From Oxyruncus cristatus (lineage: Eukaryota > Chordata > Aves > Passeriformes > Cotingidae), in NCBI GenBank assembly GCA_013399855.1, contig VXAY01002873.1:197388-261387 (forward strand): DNA of 64,000 bases. Direction: 5' to 3'. Shown in pieces: positions 27,270 through 41,267 of the stretch. A model generated the notes under the pieces. That model saw only the letters and a program-made list of their open reading frames with translations. It ran no database searches and was not told where the DNA came from. The position numbers and the translations under genes are program-made. How positions within the stretch are numbered: the first letter of the stretch is position 1; every line of letters begins with the position of its first letter.

Positions 27270-28540
27270 AAATCAAGTTTCCCTTCAGCCCACATTTCCC
27301 TTTGTTTATTGTGCAGTCTATGCTCTCTGTGTCCTCACCACTCTGATATTGTCCCCTTTTGTCCTTTGTAGCTTAGCTTATGAGAGATTAATGGACTGAA
27401 AAAGGGTCAACATTTCTTCCTCTTTATGAACTCACTTGGACTAATCCTCAATCAACCACCTCACTCTTAAGAAATGGCCACTCTTTGGACCACATTTCTC
27501 TGCTGTACTAAGCTCTATTCCTGTGAGCTCTCAGATGGCTTTCTCAACAGTTTGTCTTTCAATCCCCTTCCCTCCACTGACCTTCAGCTACTCACTATTG
27601 AGTCCTTGGACTTTATTCTTACTCCTTTTACCATTTCTCTGCTGCTGTGGTGGAAATTTAGGGACTGCACTAATTTTTTCACTGCAAGTTAATCCCATTC
27701 TTTTCCCCCCAATGTTGTTGCATTTCTTCATAAAATATCTTTCTTCTCTCCAATCACACTGTCTGTGGTCTACGTTCTGCCTGGCTGGCATCTCTGACTC
27801 TCTCCTCCAGCCCTGTTTTCTCTAGATCTGGTCAGCTTGCTAAAGGAAAATTTTATAAAACTGTGAAAAAATTGCAATGCCCCTTCCTGCTCACTGTTGT
27901 ATTTAACCATTTTGATCCTAATCTTTCAGCCTGACCACTCTGCTCTGACCTCCTTCCCACCCCATCTCCTTTTCCTTGCACTTTTCCCCTCCTACCTCTG
28001 AAACTTCCCTCTGCTTCATTCAACCTCAAAAATGAGGCCCCTTGGAGAAGCAGTTATTTCTTCATCTACTCTTAACTATTCTTTCCCTCTCTGCTAGGAT
28101 GTATCATATTAAGTATTATATTCTCTCTGAGTGGTGTCTCAATATCATTTTGGTGCTTTACCTGTCATAATCTAGTCTTGCCTTTCTGCACTTCAATCCT
28201 TGGAAGTCTGAGAAACTTTACAGGTTGTTGGCTCTGGGTTATCCTTCTGCCTATTTGTAAAATTACTGGGATTTCCTCTTGGGAACACCTTGTCCACGTT
28301 GGAAGCTCACTATGCCAAAACCAAACATACCATATTTCTTCTCCCATCAGCTTCTCTGTTTTTCAGTTGCTGTTTCCCTCTCATCACATTTGTTATCTGG
28401 ACTTACCCTTTAACTCTCATGATCCTAATTTGTCCCGTACCTTTTGGAATTTAGCAGAGTCCTCTGAACAGGTAATCAGACCACTGAATATGAGCAACAC
28501 TGAATCTTCAGCTTGTACTTCCTGACCCAAGTGTCTCCAG
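27270..28540. other. Pyrimidine-rich (C/T-skewed) block
   Basis: For about 1.2 kb the plus strand is strongly enriched in C and T, with many tcctt, ctctg and ttccct runs but no simple repeat unit. The minus strand (SPOCK1 transcript sense) is correspondingly purine-rich. Open frames here (for example 28178-28525 plus) lack recognisable domains and are rich in the residues such composition forces. It may be an unrecognised, decayed repeat. Confidence 0.4.
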
Positions 28541-31500
28541 ACAATTTATCTCATCTTGATTGTGATCCTGAGGTGTCGGTGTCAGAGCTGTTCTCTCCCC
28601 AGCTGTGAAGAGGGGAGAGTTCCCATTTCAGCACTCAGCACACTGCTGGTGTGCTGGAAAGGGCTGGAAATGAGCAGCTCCCATTGTGTTCATCAAAACC
28701 TACATGAGTTTCTGAAAGGACTATGAACCCCAGTTACACAGGCAGCTGGTCCAAAACCGAGCACAAAATTCTGAACTAATGAAGGAACTAAGTAACAAAC
28801 CCCTCAGTCTTCTGAGCTCTCCCTTAGCTAAGCTGAAGTATTGTTGCAAATGAAAAATTTATGCACACATAAAACACAGAGGCTCGAGAAATTAAGTATG
28901 GATGAGGTGCTAAGCAGGACTGACCGCAGCGTAATTCAATTTGGCAGTCCTGGGCTTCAGGTAAACCGGATTAGCTAAGACTGAAAAAATGTGTCAGAGG
29001 ACTTGAAAGAGATTTAAAGCTGGATGACTGACCAGAATAATGGCACACACATTACAACGTGTGGCAATGAGGAACGGACAGAATAATTTAGAGAACAAAA
29101 CTATAAAACGTCCCTTCTGTTCAACATGAACCATCAACTTAAATGCCAATAAGGTACAAAGACGGAATTTATAAAAAAGAGGAAAGAAAAATCAGAGGAT
29201 ATTTAAGTTTTCTGTATTTCTGTCTGCTCAGTTGCCTTCTGAGCAAGGCAAGAGACCAGATGTGAGTTGAGAGGAGCAGGTTTGAGTCTTCATTAGCGTT
29301 TTCATCTCTTTTTAACTAACTCTGCTCTCTTGACTTCTTAACTCATTAAACAAATAAACAAAAAATACTTACATTATGTTTTACTACCAAGGTTAATTAG
29401 TCTTCCACTGTTGATGATCACTGATTGTAACAACCAACTAATTAGAATGGTTTGTTTTGTTTCATAAAAGAAGATGGATTGTGTGGCGATCAAAGCTAAA
29501 GGCTGGATAAATCGGTGGAGCCAAATTCCCAACTGTCACTCCCCATGCATATTCAAGAGCATTTTCCTAGATATTATCATAATAAAGCTGTGGCAGAGCT
29601 ACAAGAACAAAACTAACACCAGCAGACCATATTGGTTCTTACAAACACCAGTAAGCAAGAAGAAAGTTGTAAGGCTCAAAATTTTTGCCAGTGAAAGGAG
29701 AAAGATAAAGGGGAAGCAGAAGAAAAATTGAGAAGATTGCAAGAGAATCTGAAGTCATAAGGTTGCACTCTCCACCAGTGACAGTTTAAATGTTACTCCA
29801 CAACAAAATAGGTTGAATTTGAGTGGGGACAGTGCTGTCAGTAAAAAGTTTGCAAAGATTTACTTGCAGAAGTGAAACAACTTGAGCAGTTCAAATATCT
29901 TCCACAAGACCTTTGCAAAGATATTCCTTTCTAGCAGAGTGTGCTCCATGAAAAATTTACAGATTATTGATTCAGTAAAATTGGGTCAAAATTGTGGTTA
30001 CAGCAGAAAACTCCCCTAACCCAAATCTCAGCTGTTGTGACAGTCCTTCCTCAACTCCCTCAAAAAAATTGGCTTCACAATAGTTTAGGCCAGAGGACAA
30101 ATAAAGATACAAAAATATAAACAGGAGAGAAAATCTATCAATGAAAATAACTGGGATTTCAATTAAGTGCACAGCATGCTTTAGCCCTTGAAGGTATTTT
30201 CTTTCTTTTTTTTTTTTTTTGAAAAGTAACATCATTCTGAAATTTAACACAGTTGCAAAAGAGCCTTAAGGTACAAAAATTGTGCTTTACTTTAAAACTG
30301 CATTGTGTTTATAGGAATATGTTTATTCAGATGTGTGAGGAAACATAAGCCCTCATTAAGGGACAAAATAATTTCTTTTCAGAGTGCAGATCTAGACAGG
30401 AGAAAAGGACAAAGACTGCCAGAGAATATTTATTTCATGGCAAGTTTTGCTGCTGGAGTTCAAATGCAATACAAGTGAAATACTGCAGGAGTTAAGAGTG
30501 ATCACATCACTAATGTTCACAAGATTTGTGAGCTTTTTCCCTTCCTGAATCCTGCAGGTGTAGTAGCAAGTCCTCAGAACCTTCTGCAGCACTTGCTCTC
30601 TCTGAAAAAGTAGGAAGAGGAAAAATTGCTTGTTCTTCAGCATGCAAAGAGAATTCTAAGGAAAAAAAAGGTAAGTTGAGGGATATTGGGAAAGTCTACT
30701 TGGCAACATCCACTTATTAAAGATACTGTGCCAGAAAATGGAAAAGAATGGAGATTGAGAAAGTTTTTTAGTAGTTGGCATTAAGCAGTGAAGACCCAGG
30801 TAAAGCATTTCATCTTTTAGAAATTCCAATACAATATATTTAATCTCTACCATTGTTGGAATAAAATATGAAAGCAGCAATGCTGGATCACTCCCAAATA
30901 ACAAAAAGAGGAGAGAAAATATCTCTGGACACTTTTCCAGGAGTCTGTCTCTAGAGATAATAACGAAAAAAAAAAGTCTTATTTTCTCTAGGTGCAAATG
31001 ATAATTGAATACTTGAGTCAGTTGGGGATAAATATATGCTATAGGCTCTCTTCACAACCTTCACATAAAATAAATGGATTATACCACCAAGACAGGAGGT
31101 GGTGACTCCCCCAGATTTGATGGACATCTCAAAGGTGGGACACTGGAAAGTCATGGAGTGGATTTTATTCACAGCAGCAGAACAGACACAGTCAAGCCTG
31201 AATCCCAGCTGAGTGCCACAACCATCAGGCTACTGAGTGAATTTTGCATAATTAATGAAGGGACCAAATCTCTTCTCCAATTAACATCAAGGGAGGGGAA
31301 TAAAAACTCCAGACTTTCAGGGCAAGCCATGAAGAGAATCAATAACCACTCACCAGAAGATCCAGAAGACTATTGTGCCTTGGAACCTCTCTTTTTCACT
31401 TTATAGATTCAAGGTCCCTTCACCCTCCTACTCACATTTCTGAGGTGAGAGCCTTTCTTGTCAAAAACTATTCTTTACATTCCTAGAAAATGTTTTGCTG

Positions 31501-32119
31501 AATTGACAGGAAAACCATTCTGTCAGAGGACGCCAGAACATGTCTCCTCCATGCTTGGAGGTGAAGGCTTGTTTTCGTTTGAAGCCCGTTTCTATCTCCA
31601 CTTTCCCAAAATGCTCCAGTGTTAAAAACTCACAGCAGGGAACTGAGTAAAAGCTGGGACTGCCAAAGCTAAACAGATAATTCTACCAAGTGAAGAGCTA
31701 ATCCAAGAACGCTGAACCCCCCCGAGTTTGAAGTACTTTATCTCATTGCCATAGTTGATTTCATAGAGGTGGTGATTTTACACTGACTGCAATGCAAGCT
31801 TTCTTATTTTTTTTTTTAAATATACTAATTAGAGTAGGAAATAACTCTGTGGAATCTGCCAGAAATGTTGACTTTTTGAATTGAGGTTACTGAATATTTA
31901 CTTGCAATGAATCTTTCAGGAGTTATTGTGAGAGTAGAGAACATAAATGCAATAATTGGTAACAAACTGAAGGCTTGATACTTCTCTCGTAACTAATTTG
32001 AAAACTTGTTAATCTTCCTGCCCTTGCTATTCCACAAAGATTTAATAGCACAGATCTGTAGAAATGTTTCCTGATAATTATGCTCCATTAATCTAACAGA
32101 ATCTATCATGATATATTTG

Positions 32120-32143
32120 CTATTTATTTATTTATTTATTTTA
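32120..32143 (+). repeat. (TTTA)n microsatellite
   Basis: Five tandem TTTA units occur just 45 bp from the CR1 fragment at 32187. Confidence 0.9.
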
Positions 32144-32186
32144 GACAGCCAGTTAAGTGGTTAGAATGAATACACAGATCAAAGAT

Positions 32187-32270
32187 ATCACAGAATAATT
32201 TCACTTGGAAGGGACTTTTCAAATGTCATCTAGTCCAACCCCCCTGCAATGAGAAGTGACATCTTCCACC
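32187..32270 (-). mobile_element. CR1 LINE 3' fragment
   Basis: On the plus strand the block reads cacagaataatttcacttgg, then aagggacttttcaaatgtca, then tctagtccaacccccctgca and atgagaagtgacatcttccac. This is the reverse complement of a CR1 3' terminus. Similarity becomes unclear beyond about 32270, so the left part of the element is either lost or very diverged. It is in the same orientation as SPOCK1. Confidence 0.85.
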
Positions 32271-34820
32271 TCCCCTTCATCTACAATGTGCAAACGAGAA
32301 AGGTGGGTCTGGATCTTCCAGACATGAAATGACCCTGTAAAATTCCAACTTTCAGGCTTTTAAGCATGAGATGGGCTTGAATAAATCCCAATATTCCTGT
32401 TGAGAACAGTGAATGGGGCAGCTCAACATCGTCTCATGGGGCTGCCTCCTCACCAGCTCCAGAGCATCAAATCCAGCAGGCCAAACCCTGGGGCTGAGGG
32501 GTTCTGAAATGACAACTCTTTTTAGTTTTAAGGAGCCGTGAAGGGGCTTGTTATGAGATAAAATTTGATCTTTTGATTACTGGCTCTGAGAATTTAACAC
32601 TGACTTTCACAGCAGATTCGGGGGAGTCAGAATGGGAGGAAGAACTCAAAGCACAGCAGAGATTTTCCTTCTTATCAGTTTTTGAAGTTCCAGTATCTGA
32701 CCACCTCTTCCAATAATTAGAGCACAGAGGAATTTGGCATTGGTGACAGGGACTGTAATTACAACACACACTGACACTGGGTGTTTCCTTCCTTGACTCC
32801 TCTAAAAAAACCTGGCTGCACAACAACAAATGCAAAATATTGCACAGAAATACAATGATTTTTTTTTTCCGCCCCACTTTTTAAAATATAGAAGATGCTC
32901 ATGGGAATTCAATTATCATACATTATAGTTTAAACCTAGAGATAGAAGCAATAATGTCTTTTGAAGGCATGCCAAGGTATCACTCTTTCTGCCTAAAAAG
33001 TGAATGGCTCAGCATTGCCTTTCTATAGGTAAGCTGGAAGTGGAACAGAGATACCTGAGCAGACATAAAAGGAGCAAAGTATTTTGGGTTGATTTCTAAG
33101 TATCATTAGAACACACAGAGCATTAAACAGAGTGTACTTCGGTGGCTCATGTCCATAAATAATGTTATTCGTGGTTCACTGGCTGAATTAATCTGATACA
33201 AGATTGGAAATCTGTAGGTTGAACTCTTGATGGGCTCTGGCAAAGCACTAAGCAGGCAATCACAAGGTTATTAATGAAAAGAGAATGATATAAACTGAAA
33301 TATTAAAGAAGTGGGAAGTCATAGCTTAAAAGTTAATTTTGATAACATAACTTGCACCAAATAAGAAAATGATTGATGGAAGAAGCTCCCTTTTATTGTT
33401 TTCATGTGCCATTTCTTTCCAAAGAGTGCCATTAGATGGAATTGCATAGATATGAGAGGGATCAAACACCTCAGGCTGCCTTTCTCAATTCCATATTTTA
33501 GCTGACATTCATGTCTTTTTGGCTGATCTAGTTTGGAACTGGAAAACCTCTGTGGAAATGTCTTCACACTGTTAAGTTTTTTGCAAGCTTTAACTCAAGA
33601 ACGAAAGCCAAGATACTTGTTGATGAATTCCTCAGAGTGGTCTTGGATGTGGTTTCATCAGAGTTTTCCTGGTGGAGTTTTGTGCCTGAAATGCTGAGGG
33701 ATGTGGAAGGAGACATGAAATTCGGCAGAACTCTGCTGAAAACCATCTCAGCTTTGGAGGAGCCAAAGCTTCCCACCCAGCAGAGCCACATTCGGGGGGA
33801 AAAGCTGGGGCTACACAAGGCGAGAGGTGGAAAAGAAGAATCTGGCCCAAGCTTTTGGAATTTCAGCCCGTTGTTATTGATGCCTTTCACTGCCAGGGAA
33901 AGGCTTTAGAAGCAATAAATGGCAAGTCCCAGCAGCGTAATGTTAAAATACAGAACTGTTTTGTGAACAATAAACCCTTTGATGAGTTTAAAACCTGTGT
34001 ACGTTGAGTCTGCACCACACCGAAAACACAGGGTTGTGCAAAGCAGCAAAGTGACCACCATCAAATGAAACGCAATATTTTTAAGGCCTAACTTGCAAAT
34101 TTCATGCAAAATGTATTATTTGCAATATCGACTGCAATTTGAATGTAAAATGCCTGTTGTCAAAATGCAGGTCCTAAAATGCTGCACATTTAATATTGGA
34201 TGTTGGAAATTGAAGAAAAGCTTTAATAAAATTCCTTTGCTGGAAACATCAGTCCCACTCTTACAAAAGCATGGCTTTTATTAGCGCTTAAAAAGACTTC
34301 CATGAACACATTCATGTCCTGGGGCTTGTATAGCAAAAACCAGCAATAAATTTAGAATCTCCAGTAAACAGATCATTGTATAAATACAGAATAATTTTCA
34401 GAGCATTGGAGGTCATTTGTAAACATTAAATAATAATTTCTGACTGGCTGGATTACTCAGATTTACGATAGGGATAAACAGCAAAAATAGAGGGGCATAT
34501 TAAATATTATTACAAATTTGCTTCCAGCAATTCTACAGTTAAGTTCTTTAGCATAAATAAAATACAAAGAAGGTGCATTGGGAAATACATCCTTAATCTA
34601 CTGGGCTGTGGTAAACACACGGATATTGCAGATTCCAGGTCAGGTGAGGATTAACATAGTCATGGAGGAAGTCAGCCAACAAGTCAAGCAAAAACACACC
34701 CATGTGTCCTAAAAGTTCAGTGGTCAAATGGAATGTTCCTGACAGGAACACAGAGAGCCTGTGGAACTGTCCTCTTGGGCCCTACGTCCTCAAAGTCCTA
34801 CCTGTGTGTATTTTAATGAG

Positions 34821-34837
34821 TGATGATGATGATGATG
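34821..34837 (+). repeat. (TGA)n microsatellite
   Basis: Five and a half TGA units. They explain the Met-rich start of a local open frame. Confidence 0.85.
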
Positions 34838-36159
34838 TATGGAGATTGTTTGGAAAAATATCGAAAACCTAAGAATTATGAAGCTGATCCACGTGCAAAG
34901 CCTAAAACCTTCTTACAGGATGAGGACACAGAGGCAGCGAGTCCTTTCCAACTTGATTCATTTGTTCATTATTCATTTGTTGGCAAATCTCGTGACATTT
35001 GCCAAGCAGATGACATTTATACCAATTACTGTTTTCATTTCTTGCTCCCTTTAAAATGAGCAAGAGGAGCTTTACAAACAACAGAAAAGCCAACATCCCT
35101 TCTGCTATCAACAGCTCCCAATCCAAGCCAGGAACAGACAAATGCCAGGGAGGAGGTGACTGAACTTTTAGCTCAGCCTTCTTCCAGATATCTCAAGGGA
35201 AACAGGAGCTTTTGGATGCTCACTCAGCTTTGGATGCTGACTCTTGACAAGCTGATAAGAGCTACATCAAGAGATTTGTATTTGACCAATTCTGCAGTCT
35301 ACAAAAGGACCCACTGAGATAGTAAAACCATTGAAGAACAAGCATTATGTTGCCCTTATTTCATCTTTCATATATTTAAGTTTTCCTGCTGGCTTGTGTT
35401 CCCCTGCGTTCCCTGCACAAACTTACATTCACACTTAACTTTCAGACATGCATTTCCCATCATTATACATTTAACTTTCATATTACTCAGATCTCAGAGC
35501 TCTGAACACTGAATTTGGTAGATAGTTTATATGTAATTCTGAACTAGGCATGGCTTGCATTTATTTCAAACTCCCTCCTCCGTCTCCTTTTGTTATCACG
35601 TTAATAAAAAAATCTTTCATGTTATGGAGAAAAGTAATTTTGACCATTGTGTGTTTCTATTGAGGATGAAACAAATGTGGAAATGCTTGAAACAGTGAAT
35701 AGATATCAGTCCACAAAACATTAAAGCCAGAACTGTTCTCCAGAAAGCTCAGATGAAAGCCCACCTGGAATAAGGACTCCCAAATTGCAGACATTCTGCC
35801 ATGGAAGAGGTTTAAAGCAGGCATGGATAGTACAGGCACTTAAAAGAGGGGCTTAATTTCAGAAATAAAGGTTGAAATATTAACAAGCAATGACTCTGAG
35901 TCACTGCAACGATTAAAGATCTGTAAAGAGTTTAAATAGCAGGAAGACAAAGTGATAATTTTGGGTTTCATTTCTTTCCTGATCTCAGCAGCCAAAGCTG
36001 ATGAGCTCTGCTACAAGGGAAAACTGAGACAGGCAAGAGGAAGGTCTTTATAAGAGAACTTTTCTGTAAGAAAAGACTAAGAACATTTGCCAAATATAGC
36101 AAAACCATGAAGGGTCATTATGTAGAAATAAATATACTGAAGAACCATTTAGGAACAGT

Positions 36160-36390
36160 CCAGAAGTTTTAGCTGGGTTTGAATAAATTTAGGTTAGATA
36201 TTAGCAAGTTTCTAACCAGAAAGGTTCTGATACTCAGGATTCAACCAAATGGAATAGAGAGGGCAATAAACCTTATTATCTTTAGGACAGGACTTGGTAG
36301 GCTAATGAAAAAGTTTATTTGATACTGTTGCAGAGGGATTGGACTTAATGATCCAAGAAGTCACTCCTGGTCCATTTTCACATACTGCTA
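36160..36390 (+). mobile_element. Probable old, degraded LINE (CR1-like) 3' region
   Basis: Two pieces resemble CR1 3' consensus in the right order: aggttagatattagcaag (compare the CR1 GATTGGATATTAGGAA motif) near 36190, and gggattggacttaatgatcc near 36335 (compare GGTTGGACTTGATGATC). The sequence between is heavily diverged. It could instead be a related L3/CR1 family or chance similarity, so the boundaries are approximate. Confidence 0.5.
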
Positions 36391-38628
36391 ACAGCACACA
36401 ACTAGAAATATTAAGAGCAGGGATATTACAAAGCAGTATTCAACCCATCCAATAATCGTGTCTGTAAGTGCACAAGCTATTTATAAATGTCAATTAAAGT
36501 GCAGAAGATAAGTCATTTTCTTATTGTATTCACTGCAAAAACTTTCTGATGATAGCAAAGGTATCCAGAGGCATTGAGGTGGCTTTCAGGGAGTGCTCTG
36601 AAACTGGTCTAAAGGCAGGATGCAGCAGAAGAATGTCTCCATAACCACTGTATTTCTTTTGTGCTTGCAGCATCCTCAGAGTAAAGCACAGCACAGTGAG
36701 ACAGGAGCTGCAGAGCAAAAGAAAATGCCCTCAGCAGGAAGATGCTCCCTGCTGCAGCCCCGTGCTTGGTGACTGTGAACAGAACACAGTAAATCCCCCG
36801 TGGAGAGCAAGAACAAGTTCATCTCCTGCTCTGGCCAATGCAGACAGAGATGAGGACTCCACGCTCTCAAATCCATTATAAAAGAGCTGTGCACTATCAT
36901 ATGTTTCAGGAATTACTCATGTCCAGTAAGAGCCAGTCCCTTGCACTCCTCTAACGAGCTGATGAAGCATGACCAGCCACGAGGCACCAGTTCTGGGGAG
37001 AGAAGTGCAGGGTGGTTGATTGGCCTTGGGATGCAGAAAGTCCAGGCTATCAGGGAGAATCCTGTGCAACTTCCATGGGAGATACCTGTGCTCTGCCTGA
37101 CCGTGGTTTCACATGTGTGCGTTTTGCTGTGGGAGTTTGGAAATTCATGGAAATACCAACCTTCCTGGTGCAAAATTTGGGCACTTTTTGCTTTGAGTCG
37201 GTAACCATATTTGAATTCAGCTTCAGTGCCTAAAGTAAGGAAAGTGGATCTTTCCTAAGTCTGCTGATTTTTCAGGGTCTTTTACCTCCAAGTTTTGAAA
37301 TACACTGAAGTCAGCAGCATATCCAGAGCCTGAGGAAGCCAGAAAACAGCCTGAAAGGAACAGGAGGCCTTGCCTTATCTGCTGAGAGGACACACCATAG
37401 CCAGCTTCCTCCAGGAAATAATCAACTGGAGGATTTTTGTGCAGAAACTCCTGGCAGCAAGTAGGTCACTCCTGACTCAGAACTGAGGGAGCTCATTTCA
37501 CCGTGAGTGATGAAAGCCAGGCCCTCCATGGATTCTCCCTGCGGTCTCCTTAGTTAAAAGCAATTTAATGCAGGCAGAGCTGAAACTGAGAAATGGACCA
37601 CTTGGAGAATGAGACCTACAGTTTACAGATGATCCTGCTCAGCAGAGTAATATCTGCTTTTAAAACCAGTGAGTGCTGTTCCAATATTCAAGCACCTTTG
37701 GACTGAATCCCGGGCAGTTGCTGATGGAGACTGTCTTGGCGGAAAAGCCATTAACCTTTGGGAGTTCATGCTTAGATCATAATTTTCATAATCAAAATTT
37801 TAAAAATAACTGTAATGGGGAATAAAGGATAGTGCCAGACTCTTAAGCTGCTCTCTCTTAATAGTCAGTGGTCCCCCTGAGCACTTAAAAGATTGATGGC
37901 ACATCACACCATGTGCTTCCTCTCTTATTAAAAGGCAACTTAGCCCACAGAAGAAAACAAAAATTCCTGCTTTCTACGTGCCTGTTAGTTGTCTGCTGCA
38001 AAATCCCAAGCTTTTGTGCTGCAGCAGAGGCATCCTTTGTTGTTCAGGCAATCTGGAGATGAGACACTTTTAAAAGCTCTCAGGTTTTCTCTAAGGACTC
38101 GCACACATCACTTGCACACCCCTTGCACATCACATTATGTGCTGCTCTGACCTCAAAGGCCCCTCTCTCTTTGATTTTCCTGGCTTCTCAGTTAATTTTC
38201 TGGACAAACAGCATGAACCACACATAAACTGTGCAATGTACCGTGAGGGATTAGATATTAGTAAGAATAATAGTCTTTACAGAGTAATGCACTACAGTTT
38301 ACAAATTACCAAAAAATACCCAAACAACAAACGTTTACTCAATCCTGTTCATGTCTAGAACTTTCGTTCTTAGAGGATTAAAGTAGCTCTCCAAGATTCT
38401 GTCAAAGCTACCCTGGGAATAATAAGCCTAAATTTTGGCAATTTCCCCAGTGGGGACTGTATTCGTTGGAAAAAAAACTTAATGCAATCTGCTGGGTTCT
38501 GTGAGTGTGTGTTTAATCAAATATTGCAATGCTCTTTCTTCTGAAGCAAAAATCTATGCCAGTACATTAATCAATACTCAAATACTCACCATGATAGAGA
38601 AAGTGTTTTGCATAAAAACATGTGGGGT

Positions 38629-38678
38629 TGTTTTTTTTTGTTGTTGTTTTTTTTTGTTTGTTTGTTTGGGTTTTTTTA
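38629..38678 (+). repeat. T-rich / (TTTG)n low-complexity tract
   Basis: Runs of T are mixed with TTG and TTTG units over about 50 bp. Confidence 0.9.
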
Positions 38679-39443
38679 GGGGAAAGTCAGATTTAGTGAG
38701 TTCAAACCAGATGTAAATATTGTTGTATTGTTAGTTAGGAAAAAAAATCCAACAAATTTGAAATGGCTTTATTTTAATAAAACAGCAGTCAAAAGCTTTT
38801 CCTTGGGCTGTGAGCTGGGCAGTTTTCTTCCCTTAATTCTGAAAATGTCAGTCAACAGAAGAATTCATCTGGTGCCCATAAAGAAATTTGCAGTAAAAAT
38901 TAAGTCATGAATTCTTCCCAGAACTTACAAAAAAATTCTAGGCATGTGAAAAATAATTGTAATATTTATGTTTTCTGCATCCATGCATACAATTTAATCT
39001 TCATAACAATTTTATTATAGAGCTGTATTATCCTAAATTATTGAGTGGAATCTCACATTTCACCACTAAAGTTAGGGAGGGCTCTTACTCTATAAAGGCC
39101 TCAGTTTCCCAGAACACAATTTTTGGCTTCCTGCCTACCCAAGATGAACGAACTGTGTTCTCCACCACTGAAAATATTCTTTCCTCATTTTCTTTTCTCA
39201 GCTACAAATAAATAATAGTTGAAAGAACCATATTCTTACAGCAGATTTTCCAAATTTTCTGCCAGTCTTGCATCTGCCAGCTTATAGTAAAATATCCAGA
39301 GTTCAATGAAATGGGGAAAATTCACCCTGTTAGGGAGTCACATCCCTTCCCTCTTTGTTTTAGCACAAGCTGAAAGAAAAGGATGGATTTTCAGAGAAGT
39401 TAGAAGTACCTTCAGAGGAGTTAGAAATACCTACACCATGCAT

Positions 39444-39790
39444 GGAGAAAGACAAAAAAGTGAACCAACTACACTCTGGTCTTGGCCTGCTGTTGTTTGG
39501 GTTCTCCCAGCCTGGTAGCCCTTTCAAGAAACCACATACCAGTAAAACTCATATAATTAACGTGGATAAATAATTACCATCAAGAAGCTGAACGATGCCA
39601 TCCTGTAAAGCTCCCTTAGGGACAGGTTCTTTCCCCTGAATTGTACTTAATACACAAATGAACAACAATTATGTTCTGAATCAGCATGAAAATGAACAAG
39701 AGAAAAAAAGCCCTGAACGCACAGAGGTTAATTGGGGAACCAAATGAGAGTATTAATAGATCCAAAGATAATTAATAATCGCCCAGGTCT
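39444..39790 (+). repeat. Diverged direct repeat, copy A
   Basis: This segment aligns collinearly with 41268-41700. Shared landmarks in order are ggagaaagacaaaa, cttggcc, tttgggtt, ggtagccc, ttcaagaaa.cacatac, ggataaat, cctgaattg, acacaaat, aatcagcatgaaaa, gaacaagag, ggttaattggggaa, gatccaaag and tcgccc. By eye identity is roughly 70% with small indels. It is either an old local duplication or two copies of an unnamed interspersed repeat. Confidence 0.8.
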
Positions 39791-40110
39791 GATTCTCCTA
39801 TAGACTGCTCACCTACTCAGACCCTGATAACCACTACCCCATAAATCAGGCAGAATTGAACATGAGGAGCTTAGGACCAAGCCCTCCCTCACGTTGGTCA
39901 GGCCACTGGGAATGTGGGAGTCAGGTTTGCAGCACGAGGTGTCAGCCCACAGGAGCCCTTGGTGTGCCAACCCTCATCAGCACTTAGCAGCAAAGCAAGC
40001 AAGAGAAAACACGGGCAGGCACAGGGCAGAGAGAGAAAACCAACAGGGCTCGGGTTTATAGGCCCTATATTTAGCACATTTTAAAAGCTGACTCTTGATT
40101 CAATCACAGC

Positions 40111-40351
40111 CGTCGAGGAATGGCGCTGTTTCAAATCCTCGCTTACGTGCACAACTTCCCAGTAAATCCCCAAAAGTGCGTTTGCCGCGGTCAGAGATTC
40201 TTTCTGTTCTCCACAGTGGGTGTGTCACTGGTGTTCTGGCAGTTACTGCTTCGCTTCCCCCTCCTGGAAACAATCTGAAGCTCTCAACCGGCACATGGAG
40301 CAGCCGCGGTTCGAGAACGCCCCGTTTCGCACATGGCGTTGTTTTACTCGA
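40111..40351. promoter_or_regulatory. Isolated CpG-rich patch inside the intron
   Basis: I count about 18 CpG dinucleotides in some 240 bp, including two CCGCGG sites, where surrounding DNA has only about one per 100 bp. It sits between the two repeat copies. It could be an intragenic unmethylated element (enhancer or alternative promoter) or the remnant of a GC-rich repeat. No TATA box, exon or known element is identified, so any function is inference. Confidence 0.35.
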
Positions 40352-41267
40352 CTTGTTTTGAACAGGGTCCTTCCTAACCAGGAATGGTGTAACAGCTGCA
40401 GGATTTGTAAAGAAAGAGAGGGAGATTTGTGTGCTCCTTGTGGATGAGTGCAGCTGCCAGCACTGTCACACTGGTCAGAGCAGGGTTTTGACGTGCAATT
40501 TAGAAGAACAGATGTTTTCTCAGGGAATTTGCCCAGATCTTAAAATAAAAAAATCCTGAGGAGTGCAGCCTCTTTTTTCAGAACATTATCCAGAAAAGTC
40601 CTGAAGAAATTGTGGGCTTAACAGCTGGATTTCTAAGGCCCATCAGAGAAGTAGAGACAATGTGTGATTACCTTTGTGAGTGACACACACTGCAGTGATG
40701 AGCTAATTGGTGATCACAAGTTAAATGGGCTGAGCAAAGCTGTAAACCCTGCACATGTTAATATGCCCATTATTTTCTCATCAATCCTCTCTTCTCACTC
40801 TGTTCTTTCGAAAAGAGCCCAAGAGTGACATCTTTCCTTCCCATCCTCTGCACCAGCAGAGACAAATGGCACGAAGTATTACAAGGACTGGACACGTCTG
40901 AGAAATCTTTGAGAGACATTAACTCCTGCATTTCATGCAAAACTGAACTAATAAAGACTCTTCCTCATAGATGTCTAAATTGTAAGGGGTTTTAATCCCC
41001 ACCAAAAAGATTTCATAAGACTCTATCATTAGCACAAGGACTATGAAGCATATAAGAAGGTACCTTCAGATTTATCTTTTACACACTCTTCAATCACTGC
41101 TTAGTCTTGCCTTCTCTCTAAATGCACTGTTCAATTTGTACTGTAAATGCCTTGGAGGATGTGCTGACAAAATGCTATTATCTGTCTGAAAAAGCTCTCA
41201 GACATCTTCTGCCTTAACTTTTGAAGTACTAAAAGCTTACTAGAAAAATTAGTTGGACAGTGTCCAC

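Noticed and set aside
40125..40140. tRNA B-box-like sequence (gtttcaaatcc) and a second one (ggttcgagaac) in the CpG patch
   Set aside because: Each has a mismatch, no A box at proper spacing and no cloverleaf can be drawn.
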